A stretch of 64,000 nucleotides of DNA, taken from assembly GCA_009746045.1 (NCBI GenBank), contig RPFO01000154.1:7010839-7074838 (forward strand), in the 5' to 3' direction. The translations under genes were made by a program, and so were the position numbers. This DNA comes from Mesostigma viride. Its lineage: Eukaryota; Streptophyta; Mesostigmatophyceae; Mesostigmatales; Mesostigmataceae. The notes beneath the pieces were generated by a model that was not told where the DNA came from, searched no databases, and saw only the letters and a list, made by a program, of their open reading frames with translations. Of this stretch, positions 1 through 10,909 are shown piece by piece. Every line of letters begins with the position of its first letter. The stretch's first letter is position 1.

Positions 1-945
1 GCCCCTGATCATGGCCACAGCCAAACTCATGAGCCTGCCAGCGGCCCCACAGTTGTGCCTGCCTTTCCACCCCTTCATTGGCTAACTCAACTACCACCAA
101 GTGCAACGTCCCACTTGCCTCCACTCTAACCAACAATTCTGCAGAAAACAATGGTATCAGTACAACCACGGAGGACGGGGCTTTACTGATGTCGCTGGGG
201 ATGAGCCGTGTGATCCTTGTGAGAGAGTCATGCCATGAGGAACATCAGCAAACATGCCAGGCACTCAGTTGCTGCGGCCAGCATGGCACGGACAGGCTGA
301 ACGCACTGCATATGCCTCCCAGCAAACAAATGGTTCTCAGGACAGCCAGGCAGTCAGGATGGGGAAGGCCCCAAAGCGCGGGCCAGACACATGTTCAGAT
401 CACCTTTAGAAGGCCTGGTAGTGAAAAGGTTCAGGAAATGGAGGCACCTCACCGCGTGCAACTCGGGTCAATGGATTCCGCCATTCCTCACCCGTTGCCA
501 CAAGAGAAGGGGGGGAGGGGGGAAGGGCGGGGAACATGATCTCACAGGCTGGTGTGCAATTAAGTAGTAATTGAATCACTATACACCACAACCATGTCAT
601 ACGCGTGCTATCTCTCGGATTCCTCGCCCTGAGTACGGTAGTGAAAGTGAGATCGGTCGTCCGTGATCCAGATTCCAGTAGCCACGATTCCTGCCTGCCA
701 GAGCCATCCACCTCATGGGCAGCAGGCATCCCATGGGGTGCACAGCTCGTCAAAATCGCAATATCCCACAGGCAGGGTGCCCAGTGCTGGGAACGTAACA
801 GTGCCCAGTGAAGTTGCTAGCAAGCCGGACACTGTCTGTTGTTAAGTCCTTTGCCCACCCTACAACATGATTGCGTTGCACATATACCAAAACTGTGCGT
901 GGAAGCGCATCCGCTGGCGGCCATCAGGGTAAAGGAAAAGCTGAC

Positions 946-1044
946 CTCGAGCTTCGCCTCCTTGTTTGCACCGCTCGCAACCAAGTGCTTTACGACCTCC
1001 AGGTGGCCATTCTGTGCTGCAACGTACAGCGGAGTGGCATCATC
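946..1044 (-). CDS. Ankyrin-repeat exon (99 nt, phase 0)
   Basis: This exon encodes one complete 33-residue ankyrin repeat containing TPLYVAAQNGHLEVVKHL, then an ASGANKEAK turn ending in Leu-Glu. On the minus strand it is bounded by a pyrimidine-poor acceptor ending in TGTGCAG and a GTCAGC donor. Both junctions are phase 0, so the exon can be gained or lost without changing frame. It is probably a downstream exon of the U-box/kinase gene that begins at 6422, because it has the same strand and phase, but the splice is not proven. The gene must continue left of the window because no stop or terminal ankyrin exon is seen here. Confidence 0.72.
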
Positions 1045-2101
1045 CTGCACACAGCAGCCACACATTTCCCCATGAGGGCCAGATGGAACGTGGGAACCCT
1101 GTAAGCGAGGGGATGTGTCTGCAGTGAATGAAACAGACCTACGCGTCATGCGCACACCCATGCACCTCATGGCCCCTGATCATGGCCACGGCAAAATTCA
1201 TGAGCCTGCCAGCAGCCCCACAGTTGTGCCTGCCTTTCCACCCCTTCATTGGCTAACTCAACTACCACCAAGTACAACGGCCCACTTGCCTCCACTCTAA
1301 CCAACAACGCTGTAGAAAACAAGGGCATCAGCACAACCACGGAGGACGGGGCTTTACTGATGTGGCTGGGGATAAGCCGTGTGATCCTTGTGAGAGAGTC
1401 ATGCCATGAGGAACATCAGCAAACATTCCAGGCAGTTGCTGCTGCCAGCATGGCACGGACAGGCTGAACGCACTGAACACGCCTCCCAGCAAACAAATGG
1501 CCCTCAGGACAGCCAGGCTGTCAGGATGGGGAAGGCCCCAAAGCGCGGGCCAGACACCTGTTCAGATCACCTTGAGAAGGCCTGGTAGTGAAAAGGCTCA
1601 GGAAATGGAGGCACCTCACCGCGTGCAACTCGGGTCAATGGATTCCGCCGTTCCTCACCCGTTGCCACAAGAGAAGGGGGGAGGGGGAAGGGCGGGGAAC
1701 ATGATCTCACAGGCCGGTGTACAATGAAGTAGTGTTTGAAAAACTATCCGACACTATCATGACATACGCATGTTATCTCTCGGACTCCTCGCCCTGAGTA
1801 CGGTAGTGAAAGTGAGATCGGTGGTCAGTGATCCAGATTCCAGTAGCCACGATTCCTGCCTGCCAGAGCCATCCACCTCATGGGCAGCAGGCATCCCATG
1901 GGGTGCACAGCTCGTCAAAATCACAATATCCCACTGGCAGGGTGCCCAGTGCAACAGCACCCAGTGGATTTGGTAGCAAGCCGTAAATTATCGGTGGTAA
2001 AGCCCTTTGCCCACCCTACAGCATCATTGCGCTACACATACACAAAAACTGAGTGCAAAAGCGCATCCACTTGCGGCCATCAGGGTAAAGGGATAGCTGA
2101 C

Positions 2102-2200
2102 CTTGTTCTTCGCCTCCTTGTTCGCTCCGCTCGCGACCAAGTGCGTCACGACCTCCAGGTGGCCCTCCCGTGCCGCAAGGTACAGCGGTGTGCGATCAAT
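2102..2200 (-). CDS. Ankyrin-repeat exon (99 nt, phase 0)
   Basis: This is one ankyrin repeat reading TPLYLAAREGHLEVVTHLVA followed by SGANKEAKNK. The acceptor is the TGTGTGCAG type and the donor GTCAGC. It differs from its neighbour at 946-1044 in several loop residues while keeping the helix core, so it is an older duplicate rather than a fresh copy. It lies between the exons at 946 and 3355 and shares their phase. Confidence 0.72.
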
Positions 2201-2976
2201 CTGCACACAGCAGCCACGCATGTCTTCATGAGGACCAGATTAATAAATTGATATGCTGATTACATTCACTCCTGTTGAGAAGTCGTGGAGCACAATGACA
2301 CAGAGTTTAAGTGATTTTCATCCCTGTATGTTGCACGCTGAGAAGGGGGCAGAGACACCCGTCTTCCCTCGTGCCGGGAGGCAAGCCACAGCTGCAATCT
2401 AAAACTACTCACGAGGAGAGTCTTGGCATAACTGTGGGTGCACTAAAGCTGGAATGTGCGGAGGTTTCATGCCAGACTGGACGCACTACATCTGCCTCCC
2501 TGCAAACATCTGGCCCTCAGGACAGACAGGCGGTCAGGACAGGCAAGGCCAGACAACGCGGGCCAGAAACCTACTCAGATCACCAAAGGCCTGGTGGTGG
2601 AAACGATCAGTATACGAAGCCATCTCAACACGCATCATGGGTCAATAGATTCGGCCTTTTCTTACCCATGGCCACATCAGAAGGGGAGGGGCTGGGTGGG
2701 TTGGTGGGGAACACGATCTCATAGGGAGGGCAAGAGGTATCTGAAAAACTATCCGGCACAACCAGCTCATAAGTGTGCGATGTCTCGGATTCTTGCCCTG
2801 ATTGCGGTAGTGAAGTGAGATTGGTTGTTTGTGATCCAGATTCCTGTAGCCACTAATCCTGCCCAGAAGAGCCCTCCACCGCATGGGCAGCAGGCATCCC
2901 ATGGGTGCCCAGCTTGTCAACAGCACAACTTCCCACAGGCAGCATGCCCAGTGCTGGGATTGCAACAGCGCCCGAG

Positions 2977-3090
2977 ACATGCTCGACACGGGGGGGATCG
3001 CGCCATGTCCATAACGAGTCATGCACGACACGGGGGGGATGTCGCCATGTCCACAAGGCCTGAGCCATGCACGACACGGGGGGGATCTTG
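2977..3090. repeat. Minisatellite, about 45-bp unit, three copies
   Basis: Three copies of a unit containing GACACGGGGGGGAT occur near 2983, 3028 and 3073, spaced about 45 bp and linked by GCCATGTCC-type spacers. The array sits at the decayed edge of the ankyrin-unit array. No coding role is visible. Confidence 0.8.
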
Positions 3091-3354
3091 CACTTAACTT
3101 ACACTCTCTTTGTTGATTCAAGAACTGTCTTGAATAAATGGGGTCATAACGGGCAGCGTTGGTGTGTTGTCCTTGAAGTGACTGGGCACTGGGGTTGCTT
3201 CTTAATGTAGGGGCTGGTTACTAGACACACGGGCCGGGTCACTAGGATCAAGCATCATGCGTTAGCATTTCAGTCTGCTCTGACAACATTAATAATGACA
3301 AGCTGAATTGAGGATTTACATCGGCTTTGGCACTGGGGTGAACCAAGTACTAAC

Positions 3355-3453
3355 CGTGTCCTTGGCTTCCATGTTGGCACCATTTGCGACCAGGCGTTGG
3401 ACAATGTTGAGATGCCCTGCCTGTGCTGCACGATGCAACCGGGTCTGCCCGAC
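3355..3453 (-). CDS. Divergent ankyrin-repeat exon (99 nt, phase 0)
   Basis: One ankyrin repeat reads TRLHRAAQAGHLNIVQRLVA followed by NGANMEAKDT. It is bounded by a CATGTCCAG acceptor and a GTTAGT donor, both phase 0. It is the ankyrin exon nearest to the U-box/kinase exon and the most divergent of the set, and its surroundings do not match the 1.16-kb unit. This suggests it is the older first ankyrin exon of the gene, with later exons added by tandem duplication. Confidence 0.72.
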
Positions 3454-5168
3454 CTGGACATGACATGAAATTGAAGTAGGGGTATTCAAAAGAGGGGAGT
3501 GGTGAGGGCAAGACGGCATCAGGTGTTGATCAATTCCAGAAAGTGAAGCCAACTTACTGAAGATCGGCTTGTCGAAGACACCCCAGAACATCGACACGAC
3601 CATGCGGAAGCATCGATGACCAAAAGGAGGGACCAGCGGCATCGCTGCAGAGGTGAGTAGATTGTGTCGCACCCTCACTGGCTGCGCCTTATTATTCATC
3701 CATTTATGTCGTTTTCTATGCACCAACAAACACGCGTTGGCGCGAATGGATAAGCTGATAAGCACAGTGTGCAAATGTCGGCGTGTTCCCACTCATATTA
3801 TGCTCTGGATAGTTTGCATCAGTGGGCGTACACGCCCACGTTCAAATACTTGGCAGGACACTCTTCACTGAGGTTCTTCAGGACCAGATTCACATAGACT
3901 ATCCAGACGTGAACCTCTACAGGCTGCAACATCCGGGCCAAATTCTCATGGTTCACCGCCTGCTATGCGTAGCTGGGAGTCTGAAGAAAAATCAGTTTGC
4001 CTAATCCCAGTACTCACCGAATATGCCTGCTACCCCAACAAGGTCTGAACCAAAGTCACACTCAAGTTAATTACAGTGCTCAGTCATACACTGGGTTTTC
4101 AATGCGCAACACAAAAATGCACAAGGTCAACGAGTGCCAGGCCATTGTACAGAGTACAGGCTCAAATACTCGGCATAACGGCACAGCGAGAAATTTGGTT
4201 TATCAGTCCTGAGCTCCTAAAATAGGTCTTTAAAACAACGGCATGCGAAAACTGGGGCTGTATCCATGTTGTATTCTACCCGTTCCCATAATGAGAGCGA
4301 GAAATTAAATCAATAGAGGTCACTCATCACATATTTGCACAACTAGGATTCAGTTCTGCACCTAGTGTTCTGAGCCAGCCGCCCCACCCCCCTACCCACA
4401 ATGTATGCAATTCTGAGCCCATTGGGACAGTCTGTTTCTTACAAGGACATGGCACCTTCTATGCCTGCCTCTCTGGGGAAGGCCTTCTGGACTGCACCAT
4501 GCGGAACAGATGCCCTCCCATTCCAAGCACCCAGAAAAGGAACATGTCAGCCAAAAGTTCCAAAAATTGCGTACATTGTCTGCGACATTCATGTCTCGCC
4601 GGAGCTCCGCGATTGAAGAAGCATCCAGTGGGCCTTCTCTGCCAGCTGGCTGTACTGATGGGCGAGCGTCCTGTTAGAGAAGCGCTCCACGCACAAGACG
4701 TGGTGCACCGTGAATACATGCAAGCTGATGGAAGGGCAAAGGGAATAGGACATTGCAGAAAATGCTCGGTCTTGCCATAGCAAAACAGATAAATTGCAGT
4801 TAGTGCAGACACCTTCTGGAAAGCCAACAATGCCGCGCTGCTTTGCTTGCAAGGGTGAGGGCAATAATACCCAAGAAGGTCCACCATACAGAAACGTGCA
4901 CGTTTCAGTCATGCGTACTTAGCTTCCCAAGGCTAGCATGCGCCGGCTGTATTAGCCAACCCATTCAAGACCGAACATAACAACTACAAGGGGAGAGAAG
5001 CCACAGAATGCCCACAAGGTTTTTGCTAACCCCCTTTCGCTTCAGCACACATCTCTTGTTTCATTGAGCAAGACATTCGCGCCATTCGCACATTTTGCCA
5101 CAAACAGCCAAGCAATGCACGGGGAACCCAGACGCAGCAGAAACACATGGCACCCCCATCCTCCTCAC
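3454..5168 (-). other. Probable intron(s) between the kinase exon and the first ankyrin exon
   Basis: The interval starts with a good donor (CCG then GTGAGG at 5168-5161 on the minus strand) and ends at the acceptor of the ankyrin exon at 3453. Open minus-strand stretches exist around 4459-4912, but none has a recognisable domain or a clear exon boundary on both sides. A small extra exon in 4.4-4.9 kb cannot be excluded. Confidence 0.45.
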
Positions 5169-6422
5169 CGGTGCAGATGACGCAGCGGTTGCTTGCCCAG
5201 GTGGTTGCGGGCTGGCAGGGAGTGGAGCTGCAGCAGAGGGCCTGGGGGGTTGTGACTGGGGAGCGATCTGTTGCTGAGCTATCTGGCTCACCGCCCCTTG
5301 CCGCAGCACCACCAGGATCTCTGCAAACGGGGGCCGGTCAGTCGGCTGGTACGCAAAGCAGCGGCGCACAAGGTCCCGCAACCAGCCCGGCAGGCTGTCT
5401 GGGATGGCAGGAGACATCATGCGTGGGGGAGTGACATTTGTCATTATTTGAAACATGTTCAAGCCAGCCCAGGGAGCAGTGGCGGATGCCATTTCCACCA
5501 AAATGCACCCGAAACCCCATGCATCCGCTGCGGTGGTTATGCCCCCAAACTCTCCGGGAATCCACTGTTCCGGCGCCATGTAGTTGGGCGTGCCCTGCGC
5601 GCCAAATGTGGGATTGTATCGTGACATCGTGCTGGTTCGGAGGGCGGAGATCCCAAAATCAGCCACCAACGCCCGCCCATACTTGTCCAGCAATACATTG
5701 GCAGGTTTCAAATCCAGCACCATAATGCCCCGCTCATGCAGGTCAGCGATGGCCAAGGCTACATCCTGACTGATGCTCAGGATGCGGTCCAAGGGCAGGC
5801 CTTGTGAGGTAGCTGCACCTCCATTGCTGACAGTCTGCTGCTGCTGAAGCAGCACCTGTTCCAGCGAGGCACTGTAACGCGGCATGACCATGCAGAGCTG
5901 GCTGTTAATGCTGGCCACCCCGATGAGGCGGCACACGTTGTGGCAAAAGACTGACGCCTGGTGCAGTATTTGCACCTCCTTCCGAAACCTGGAGGACTCA
6001 TCATCTGTCAGCCCTCTGGCATGGAACATTTTCACCACAACCTCCTGCCCCGTTGGTCTTAGGACCGCCACCGAGACGGCAGCCATGGCCCCGTAATGAA
6101 GGAGTTCGCCCAAGACCAACCTGTCCTGGCTTATGTGAGGAATAGAGGCATCCATGCCTGCAATTCCAAGACGCTGCTGTTCTCTCTGCTGCTCCACCCA
6201 TTGCTCAATGAGGGAGCGCAGCGCTACAACAGGGACCAGGGTTTTGTCAGAAAGCCTCACGTTTGTGAGCGGATCAGTCTCATTGCCCCGAGTAAACCAC
6301 TGTTCTATAAAGTTCCTTTCGTAGACTTGACCAGATCCCACTAAGATGACGGGATCTCGCATTATGTCACAAGAGATTGGGCACAGGAACTGTGCCGGCG
6401 GGTCCATTCGATACCCTTGCAA
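5169..6422 (-). CDS. U-box / protein kinase exon lacking the HRD arginine
   Basis: This exon encodes 418 residues before a phase-0 donor. Residues about 8-80 form a U-box: FLCPIS, then DPVIL, then the YERNFIEQW helix, the hydrophobic frame of an E2-binding U-box. Residues about 100-375 form a protein kinase domain. K131 in VVVK is the ATP lysine and E149 its partner. The catalytic loop is VLDLKPANVLL with D237, K239 and N242; D255-F-G is the metal-binding motif and MAPEQ (282-286) the end of the activation segment. The HRD arginine is replaced by Leu236 and the histidine by Val235. The Gly-rich loop is weak. A Pro/Ala/Gln-rich linker follows. The likely role is ubiquitin ligation coupled to phosphorylation, with ankyrin repeats as ligand-binding tail. 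Reading through the donor adds only a Cys-rich unordered tail and a stop at 5061. ATG at 6422 or six codons later could be the start. Confidence 0.85.
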
Positions 6423-6960
6423 GTTGCCAGTGCAATTAGTTAACTAAGCGTTGTAAAATCATAACGGTAATGCTATGTGCTATCCTGATCTTATTGAGTT
6501 TGCAGCTTGCTGCAGCAGCTGGCTAGTCTCATAGGAAGTGGCGAGGCCATGAATGTAAATGTACAGGGCTGTGTGCGCGGGTCATGCATTGGAACATTGT
6601 GTCTGTGACGGAAGGTGCTGGTGAATGCTGCTTTACAAGACGTGTTGCCGGCCTTGTTACAAGACCAACTGTCATGGTAGGGCCCAGCGACCATTTCGAG
6701 CTCCATTTCGCATTTTTAATTTCGCTGCCTAGTTTTGCATCCTCGTTTATCCGGATCTCTGGATCGCGTATGGGTAATTACTAATAAGTTGAAGTAATAA
6801 TCACTATCGAGTACACTGTACAACCCCATTTTCTGGTCCGACCGCTTCTCGGCACTACAGTACCTAATCGCAGTCTGCGGGCCTGCGGGGTCCAGGCCTC
6901 CAGGAGTCCGGGGTCCAGCAGTCCAGGCGACCAGCCCTAATTATTTCATTACTTTCCTAT
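6423..6960 (-). promoter_or_regulatory. Upstream region of the U-box/kinase gene, partly shared with the 52-kb region
   Basis: This is non-coding DNA upstream of the minus-strand start. By eye, 6498-6625 resembles 52092-52200, which lies upstream of the coiled-coil/ankyrin gene, in the same order and orientation. Both carry GCTTGCTGCAG, a TAGTCTCAT-like or CGTCTCAT string, GTGAATGT or ATGAATGT, GCTGTG..GCGCGGGTCA and a GTGACAAA or GTGACGGAAG string. A short GTCCAGG-rich tandem stretch lies at about 6880-6935. No TATA box was confidently placed. Confidence 0.35.
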
Positions 6961-6984
6961 TGTCTAATTATTTACCGTATATAA

Positions 6985-7005
6985 GGGGATGATAATATTA
7001 TCCCC
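6985..7005. repeat. Short palindrome with a nearby repeat of its arm
   Basis: GGGGATGATAATATTATCCCC can fold on itself with one central mismatch region, and TATAATATTATCCC is repeated directly at about 7010-7024. The setting is AT-rich and next to LINE debris, so this may be the edge of an unrecognised mobile element. Confidence 0.5.
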
Positions 7006-7296
7006 TCATCTATAATATTATCCCGGACTTCGACGTTGGGAAGCCGGAAGTGCCATACCCTTGCGGCCTTGCCCCAAGACGAGGACAGGCGAAGTTTTTA
7101 AATCGAGGATAATAAACTATCGGGCGGCGACTAATAAAATGGGTATACATGCGGACAAGACAGTCATGGCATCTGCGTACTGCGGTACATAATCGTTGTT
7201 GCCCCCAAAGCGTTTTCTTTTTTCGGAGTTTATTCTCAGTGCGAGAATGCAGGTTACGATGGAATGCGTACATGATCTGATGCGTCCATGTATTAA

Positions 7297-7660
7297 TTAA
7301 TTTAATTAATTAATTTCATACCTCCGTGGGGAGGACATGTAACACATATCCCTGAGAAGGGGCATACATATGAGTATGGTTTTCAATACATTCTAGGCGA
7401 CAACCTGCAGGTGGTTGGTGTAAACTGCCACCTACTCGGGGTGCACAATTGAGGTGCACCTGCACCACCATGTATTCCAGCAGCTCTTCAAAGTTGCGGA
7501 CGTGGGGTGGAAGATGATCATGGCTAGGCAACGGCTAGGGCACGATGGCGTCTCAGCAGAGAGTGGCTCTCTGCATGGGCAAATCATGGCTGACTCATAG
7601 CGGATGCAGTAAGGCTGCCCCATGGTCCAGAGCCCACAGATAGGCTTGGAAAACATTTAG
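7297..7660 (-). mobile_element. LINE 3'-end fragment with TTAA-type tail
   Basis: Read on the minus strand, this segment matches 26470-26756 over most of its length: CATGCAGAGAG near the start, ATGGTGGTGCAGGTGC, CCTAGAATGTATT and GCCCCTTCTCAGGG, then a small CTCCCCACGGAG hairpin and a tail of repeated TTAA/AATT. Two 3'-aligned copies with truncated 5' ends and a simple-repeat tail are the mark of target-primed reverse transcription. A minus-strand open stretch at 7316-7531 may be the last codons of a reverse-transcriptase polyprotein, but no catalytic motif is left. Confidence 0.6.
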
Positions 7661-8654
7661 AGGCGCCGGTTTGGGAGAATATAAAGGCCTCTCCCGGAGC
7701 CTGAGGGGCTTTAGGGGCATTCCCAGGGTTAACCCACAACCCCTATGCGGCCATATCCATCTATTACCTGGATTGAACTGTAGAATATGAGACAGGGGTA
7801 CCTACCAAAATCTCGGCATTGGAGACGTGAATTTCCATACATCGGCTTTGATTTGCCATGGAGCAGCCCGGCAGCACCAGATGCAGATGGCCTGCCTACC
7901 ATTCATAAGTCGACGTGTTCAGGCGTATTTTACTCGCCACGAAGGCTCAGAGGGCCGCGACAAGCAGGAGTCGTGCAACCGCTCATGGTGGGGGATACCG
8001 TGCACTGCAGAGGGTGTCAACAAAGCAGTGATTTTCTACTCTGGTTGGAAGGCCAGCCATGTGCAGCCGAGCGATGACGCCGAGCGCTACGAACAAAGCA
8101 AGGCAACGTTTGAGTCGCAGTCATGAGGTGCTATGGACAGCGTCGACGATATGTCTGGGCCCAGTTTACGAGGCAGCGGTCTCGGCATTTGTCTGGCCTA
8201 TTCGGCAAAACCTGGAAGCAGTGGGCCGTGGACGCAGCGGAGGGCTGGCCGGAGCGGGATGAGGATTAATGGGTTGGCCGGTCGGGGATTCTGGATTGGT
8301 AGAGGGAATAGCATTATGCAGATGCATTCCTACAGGCGGAGGTTGCCACGCTGCCGCCAGCCCTGCTTGGCGAATTGATAGCGCCTGTGGAGACCTAAGA
8401 ATAGCAGCACTCCTGGCAAGCATGCGACCAAGCAAGGCTGCAAGTTGGAGGTGGCATGGTGGCAAGAAGAGTGGCCACGCACGTGGCGTACACGCGCCAC
8501 CCCTGCTCCGTCTCGGCACGGGCCAAAGGGGGGTTGAGGCGGGATCGGACCCGTGGACAGTAAACGGATGGAAGGCCTCCAAGTCTGTGTCTATGCAAGT
8601 GCCTTATCAGGTACATGGCTGGCTTACCCTGGCACCTCCTCACGTCTACTGGAG

Positions 8655-8765
8655 CATTGCTGCGTGTTTGTCCTGTGTTGTGGCTGGGGGTGGGTGCCTG
8701 TTTGTCCTGTGATGTGGCTGGGGGTGGACCCGTGTTTGTCCCGTGTTGTGGCCGGGGGTGGATGC
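8655..8765. repeat. Minisatellite, about 40-bp unit, three copies
   Basis: Three imperfect copies contain TGTTTGTCC, then GTGTTGTGG or GTGATGTGG, then CTGGGGGTGG or CCGGGGGTGG. The G-runs make the plus strand G-rich. The array sits in unassigned DNA. Confidence 0.75.
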
Positions 8766-8920
8766 GCACGGCCACCGCCTAGAAGGCATGTCTTTGCTTG
8801 AGCTTGTAATAGCGTGACCGAGCCAAGTACCACAGTCTCTGCGCAACTGCACCTCAAGGGAGTACCGTGCCAACTTATACAGAGTTGAGGAGGGCAAAGA
8901 CCCAAAACAGGCAGCGGCGC

Positions 8921-9676
8921 TCATGAGCTTCCGCGTTGGCATGTGCCTCTAGTGCCATGACCCCGAGCACATACAGACAGAGGGGTGACAGGAAACAGCG
9001 CGATGGCCACCAGCGCGTAACAGGGGACCCCAGCACGGCACTCTGCTGGCCCGCTGCATCTGGCCACTTTGGTCCACCCATGTTGGACAAGGGCCGGCTC
9101 TGCGTCACCCCTTAGTTGTTCTTGCATGTGGGCTGCATGTCCGGCTCGCTAGCACGTAGCGCACTCTTCTCCCCTCGCGTACTTGGTCCAAGGGGGAGCA
9201 CCCAACACCCCTATACTGCATGCGCTGGCGTCCTCCGCATCCTTGTTTATGGCATCGCAAGCGCACTGTAGCCGCGGAAGATCCAACAATGTATAGCCAT
9301 CTTCACCCGCCTGGTCCCCATCAATCTTTCTTGTTCGCTGTACTGCGTCCATTACCAGGCTCCTGGTCCTCTAGGCGATAGCATTTTTTTCTCAGGCAAG
9401 CAGGCAGGCTTGGCAGGACTGGCGAACGGGGCAGCACCAGTGGCCTCCCCTCTCCTGGTGCCTCTTCTTCAGGGCAACGTCTTCAGCGGCCGTGGGAACG
9501 CCCACTGGTTGTGGGGCACAGTGTGGGCGTGAGACCTCCTCGATTTGCGGGCACTCAGCCAAGCAGCAGTGCACCCGCACAGCTGGAGTGCGGGCGGATC
9601 GCACATATGGCAGGCCAAGCTGCCAGTGGTACACCACACCCATGGCAGGCCCATGGCGGTAAAGGCTTGTGTACAA
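8921..9676 (-). other. Possible decayed coding segment, unrecognised
   Basis: Three neighbouring minus-strand open stretches (9676-9392, 9352-9149, 9127-8921) have a protein-like composition with several Cys residues, including VVYHWQLGLPYVRSARTPAV in the first. They could be exons of a small gene or a broken transposon protein. I recognise no domain and the frames do not join without assumed introns. The plus-strand frames in the same place are purine-rich and less protein-like. Confidence 0.2.
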
Positions 9677-10909
9677 AGGACGGCCAGTCCTGGAAAGGAA
9701 GAGCTAGGCAGAGGGAGAGAGGAGGAAAGGGGAGAGAGGGGAAGAAGGTGAGCTGTAGGCGATGAGAGAGCGGTTTGTCTTTTCCATGTGGGAGACCATC
9801 GTTGTCTGACTTTGTGTGGATTCATGCCGAAGCCGCACGATGGAGCAACCATGAGCGTGCTCCTTGCAATCTAACTTGCATCTTCGTTCGTACTTGCATC
9901 TTCATGACGTGTTAATACTCTTTGTAATTCCTGCTCCAATTCGCTACTGCTTGTCTCGATTGAGTTCCATGCGGTGCTGATAGATACTGCATTTTCATCC
10001 ATGGTGGTTTTATGGTGATGCAGCCGTTCACCTGTACTCACTTTCGTGCCAGCGGTATGCAATGGGCTGCACCCAGACATCTACATAAGTGACTGTTGAC
10101 CAGAAGGTTCAGGCCAGACCCCCAGTGTGTCGCGCCTGCAGCACTCGGCATAGTGCTTGCATATGATGCACCACAAGCTGGCATCTGCCACTTACCAGCT
10201 GTCGCAGCTCCACCTCCACCTGTCTTTCTACTAGTAACGCGCGCTCGGCCATGCACGACCATGTGCGGCCATTTGTGCAGATTTTGCGCGCGGTGGCGGA
10301 GGAGGTACAGCCGCAGTCGTCGTGCTCCCAACTTCAAGGCAAGTAAACTTAGAAAAGGAAGTTAGTACCATTTACTGCCAATTGGGAGCTTCTCATACTT
10401 GTTTTCATTCCATGGTGGCGCGTCCCCCATTTTGTCAGGCCCAGCCACGGTTGATTGCACGCACTAGCAAACCAGCCGCCTGAGGGCGGGCAGGTGCATG
10501 ATCCCACTCCCTGAGTGCATCGCACACGCGCCGCGCCAGGAAACACGCCATCTGGTTGTGATGGGTAGGTGTGGTGATTTTGCCAGTTTGATCCTCATCC
10601 AGATTCGTTTATCAATTATCACATACTACTATGATAGTTGTCTCCCATCCTATCTGCATGGACTTTGCCCAGATGTCAGTAATTTGACTCGGGTTATTAG
10701 CTGCTTTATAGGTCAACCAGGTCTTCAGGTTCTGCTTACTGTTGCAAGTTATCCAGCTGGCTTTGCAGCAGGGTAGTAGGGTGTATGAATGAAAGCTTGG
10801 AGAGTTTGGCGCTGTGGTCTACTTCTGACCGCACTGATGACTACGTAACTTTAGCTGAGCCTGACTGTGCTTGTCTCCAATGCCCATGCGTGTGGATTGT
10901 GGCGTGTGA

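Larger units (their letters stand above)
1..2970 (-). repeat. Tandem array of about 1.16-kb ankyrin-exon units, left copy
   Basis: Two clear copies of a unit of about 1,165 bp lie head to tail, followed by a third degenerate copy. Landmarks recur at matching spacing: the segment starting CTCTCGGATTCCTCGCCCTG near 611 and near 1772, and GGTCAATGGATTCCGCC near 467 and near 1634. A weaker match to the first landmark lies near 2788. Each complete unit holds one minus-strand ankyrin exon; the rest is intron-like. The same unit family makes up 41.4-48.2 kb. The array continues past the left edge. Confidence 0.85.
7661..10909. other. Unassigned sequence upstream of the giant gene
   Basis: This stretch has short open frames on both strands (for example 7827-8126 and 8269-8712 on plus) but none with a domain I recognise. 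It should hold the promoter and any 5' exons of the giant gene, because the sequence just before 10937 ends in a plausible acceptor. No 5' exon could be placed with confidence. Confidence 0.4.

Noticed and set aside
78-539. Plus-strand frame of 153 codons in the ankyrin unit, with relatives at 1497, 42588 and 44805
   Set aside because: The frame recurs because the unit recurs, but it breaks at different points in each copy and has no domain. It is intron sequence of the minus-strand gene.
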